In this document: one piece after another, positions 6,862 through 8,372 of the stretch
How positions within the stretch are numbered: the first letter of the stretch is position 1
Layout: every line of letters begins with the position of its first letter
Source of the DNA: Bacteriovoracaceae bacterium UBA2394
Lineage (GTDB): Bacteria > Bdellovibrionota > UBA2394
Direction: 5' to 3'
DNA: 8,372 nt
Assembly (NCBI GenBank): GCA_002343335.1
Contig: DDSI01000154.1
Coordinates: forward strand, 7,221 to 15,592
Program-made: the position numbers and the translations under genes
Notes under the pieces: model-generated
What the model saw: only the letters and a program-made list of their open reading frames with translations
The model's database searches: none
Told to the model about the DNA's origin: nothing

Positions 6862-8127
6862 ATGGAATGGGACAACGATCCGACGTTTCAAATGGCCCAG
6901 CGCCAATTTGATGAAGTTTCCGAAGTCATGAATCTCGATAAAAATGTGGCCATCCGCCTCCGCGAGCCCGATCGAGCAATCCTCATTTCTGTCCCCGTGC
7001 GCATGGAAGACGGGCGAGTGGAAGTCTTCGACGCCTATCGAGTGCAGCATAATGATACTCGGGGCCCGTACAAAGGCGGCATCCGTTACGCGCACGACGT
7101 CACTCTCGGCGAAGTTGCGGCCCTTTCTATGTGGATGACTTGGAAATGTGCGCTCATGAATCTTCCCCTTGGCGGAGGAAAGGGCGGCATTCGAATCGAA
7201 CCCACCAAATACACTCGACTTGAACTGCAAAGGCTCACCCGTCGCTACACTTCTGAGCTCGTGGCTTTCATCGGACCTCAAATGGATATTCCCGCTCCCG
7301 ATATGGGGACAAATCCGCAGATCATGGCCTGGATCATGGATACTTATTCACAATTGAAGGGGTATGCAGTTCCTGGAGTCGTCACTGGAAAACCTACTAC
7401 GATCGGCGGATCTCTTGGTCGCGTGGAAGCGACAGGTCGTGGCGTAGCTTACACCGTACTGGAGGCTGCTAAGCATTTGAATTACACCATCGGTGCGGAC
7501 ACCAAGGTCGCCATTCAAGGATTTGGAAATGTAGGCTCGCACGCTGCACTCAAATTTTCGAAGGTCGGCGCGAAGATCACACACATCAGCGATCACACAG
7601 GCGGGCTCGTCAATCTCAAGGGTTTCAATGTGCAGGACGTCATCGAATATATGACAAAAAATAATGGCACGTTGAAGGGCTACACAGAGGGGGACGTCAT
7701 TTCTCAGACGGAAGTTCTTACTGCAAAGGCGGATATTTTAATTCCTGCTGCGACCTCTTCTCAAATTGACGACAAGATTGCCGCTAAACTCCAATGCAGA
7801 ATTATCGGCGAAGGTGCAAACGGTCCAACGACCATCGAAGGGGATCGCGTGCTCAAAGAGCGAGAGAAGGAAATCTTTGTGGTGCCCGACGTCTTAGCAA
7901 ATGCCGGAGGGGTTACGGTTTCTTACTTCGAATGGGTCCAGGGTCTTCAAAATTTCTTCTGGAGTGCCAAAGAAGTGAACCGAGAACTTTCCAACGTCAT
8001 GATTAAGGCATTTAACGAAGTGCTAGAAGTAAAGAAACAGCACAATGTTTACATGCGTACGGCCGCTCAAATTTTGGGAATCGATCGCGTCGCAAAGGCA
8101 ATGTTGGCGAGAGGACTTTACCCTTAA
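6862..8127 (+). CDS. gdhA: Glu/Leu/Phe/Val dehydrogenase, probably NAD(P)-dependent glutamate dehydrogenase
   Basis: Glutamate dehydrogenase interconverts L-glutamate and 2-oxoglutarate plus ammonium with NAD(P), linking carbon and nitrogen metabolism in the cytoplasm; family members are usually hexamers. From the ATG the product is 421 residues, normal for the family. Seen in order: VFDAYRVQHND (55-65), GPYKGGIRY (68-76, substrate Lys71), MTWKCA (92-97, Lys95), LPLGGGKGG (101-109, catalytic-region Lys107), DIPAPDMGTN (142-151, catalytic Asp147), TGKP and GGSLGR (175-187), ATGRGV, the Rossmann loop GFGNVG (220-225), IPAATSSQI and GEGANGPTT (316-324), then VLANAGGVTVSYFEWVQ. Glutamate as substrate is the best guess; cofactor choice cannot be read safely. 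An in-frame TTG at 6823 would add 13 residues, but ATG 6862 has a GGA 5 nt upstream and fits family length better. The stop overlaps the convergent gene by 4 bp. Confidence 0.95.
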   Translation: MEWDNDPTFQMAQRQFDEVSEVMNLDKNVAIRLREPDRAILISVPVRMEDGRVEVFDAYRVQHNDTRGPYKGGIRYAHDVTLGEVAALSMWMTWKCALMNLPLGGGKGGIRIEPTKYTRLELQRLTRRYTSELVAFIGPQMDIPAPDMGTNPQIMAWIMDTYSQLKGYAVPGVVTGKPTTIGGSLGRVEATGRGVAYTVLEAAKHLNYTIGADTKVAIQGFGNVGSHAALKFSKVGAKITHISDHTGGLVNLKGFNVQDVIEYMTKNNGTLKGYTEGDVISQTEVLTAKADILIPAATSSQIDDKIAAKLQCRIIGEGANGPTTIEGDRVLKEREKEIFVVPDVLANAGGVTVSYFEWVQGLQNFFWSAKEVNRELSNVMIKAFNEVLEVKKQHNVYMRTAAQILGIDRVAKAMLARGLYP

Positions 8128-8372
8128 CCCAGCATGTGATGGGAAACTAATCGCGCTAGGTGATTTACATCATCGATGCGCGAGATCCATTCGTCACAGC
8201 CTTTTTCATAACCGAGGCGAACGAGGTCTTTTGAATTCTTATCCGAGATAATGACGATGAACAGGTCCTCGTATCGAGCCTGTTTCTTTATCTTTTCACA
8301 AAGTTGAAGGGCATCTTCCGCCAAGGAACGCTCATCCAAAAGAATGCCATCCCACTCGCCGCTCTTTAAGCC
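8124..8372 (-). CDS. Response-regulator receiver domain protein, C-terminal part (5' end beyond window)
   Basis: The complement is open from the right edge to a TAA at 8124-8126, giving 82 C-terminal residues. The pattern fits a CheY-like receiver: WDGILLDE carries the phospho-acceptor-type Asp (visible residue 13), FIVIISD carries a Ser at the conserved Thr/Ser site (43), and GCDEWISRI matches the usual GADDYxxKP. The spacings of 30 (Asp to Ser) and 22 (Ser to the Lys site) equal those of CheY (57, 87, 109). The conserved Lys is Arg (65) and the following Pro is Ile, so signalling may be altered. The domain ends the protein about 15 residues later, so any output domain would have to be N-terminal, or this is a single-domain regulator. 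It is convergent with the dehydrogenase gene, overlapping it by 4 bp. Confidence 0.78.
   Translation of the reverse strand, partial: GLKSGEWDGILLDERSLAEDALQLCEKIKKQARYEDLFIVIISDKNSKDLVRLGYEKGCDEWISRIDDVNHLARLVSHHMLG

Noticed and set aside
6709..7281. Minus-strand ORF of 190 codons
   Set aside because: It is mostly antisense to the dehydrogenase N-terminal half and overlaps the real GTG start of the 858-aa gene; the product resembles no protein.

Overview
The window is an ordinary-looking, densely packed stretch of a Gram-negative-type bacterial chromosome. By eye it is close to 50% GC, and ATG, GTG and TTG all occur as start codons. Two secreted proteins, one of them an S8 protease with a Gly-Gly-Gly-Cys / membrane helix / Arg tail, suggest a former-deltaproteobacterial lineage (Bdellovibrionota or Myxococcota-like). 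That placement is an inference from protein style; no marker gene here settles it.

Layout. Bases 1-580 (minus) hold the N-terminal 193 codons of tilS, tRNA(Ile)-lysidine synthetase, cut by the window edge. It follows a TPR-repeat protein gene (595-1653, minus) with a 14-nt gap, so the two look co-transcribed. A non-coding stretch of about 200 nt leads to a plus-strand tRNA-Lys(UUU) gene at 1850-1922. Next come a small unknown gene (1941-2162, minus) and a divergent unknown gene (2281-2646, plus). The latter overlaps the 3' end of a secreted subtilisin-family protease gene (2588-4051, minus) by 59 bp, tail to tail. Upstream of the protease on the same strand is a large secreted protein of unknown function (4161-6737, minus, 858 aa). 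It carries an apparent internal duplication and a fold pattern that may be of the TULIP lipid-binding type. Across a 124-nt divergent promoter region is a Glu/Leu/Phe/Val-type dehydrogenase, very probably glutamate dehydrogenase (6862-8127, plus). Its stop overlaps by 4 bp the 3' end of a convergent response-regulator receiver-domain gene (8124 to beyond 8372, minus).

How the genes may work together. TilS and tRNA-Lys both belong to translation but are unlikely to be functionally linked. The 858-aa protein and the S8 protease are the most interesting pair. They lie on one strand 109 nt apart, both have signal peptides, and the protease seems anchored or processed through its C-terminal tail. 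A cell-envelope function for the pair is an inference. No mobile element, CRISPR array, prophage or biosynthetic cluster is visible. No stretch longer than 300 nt lacks a gene.
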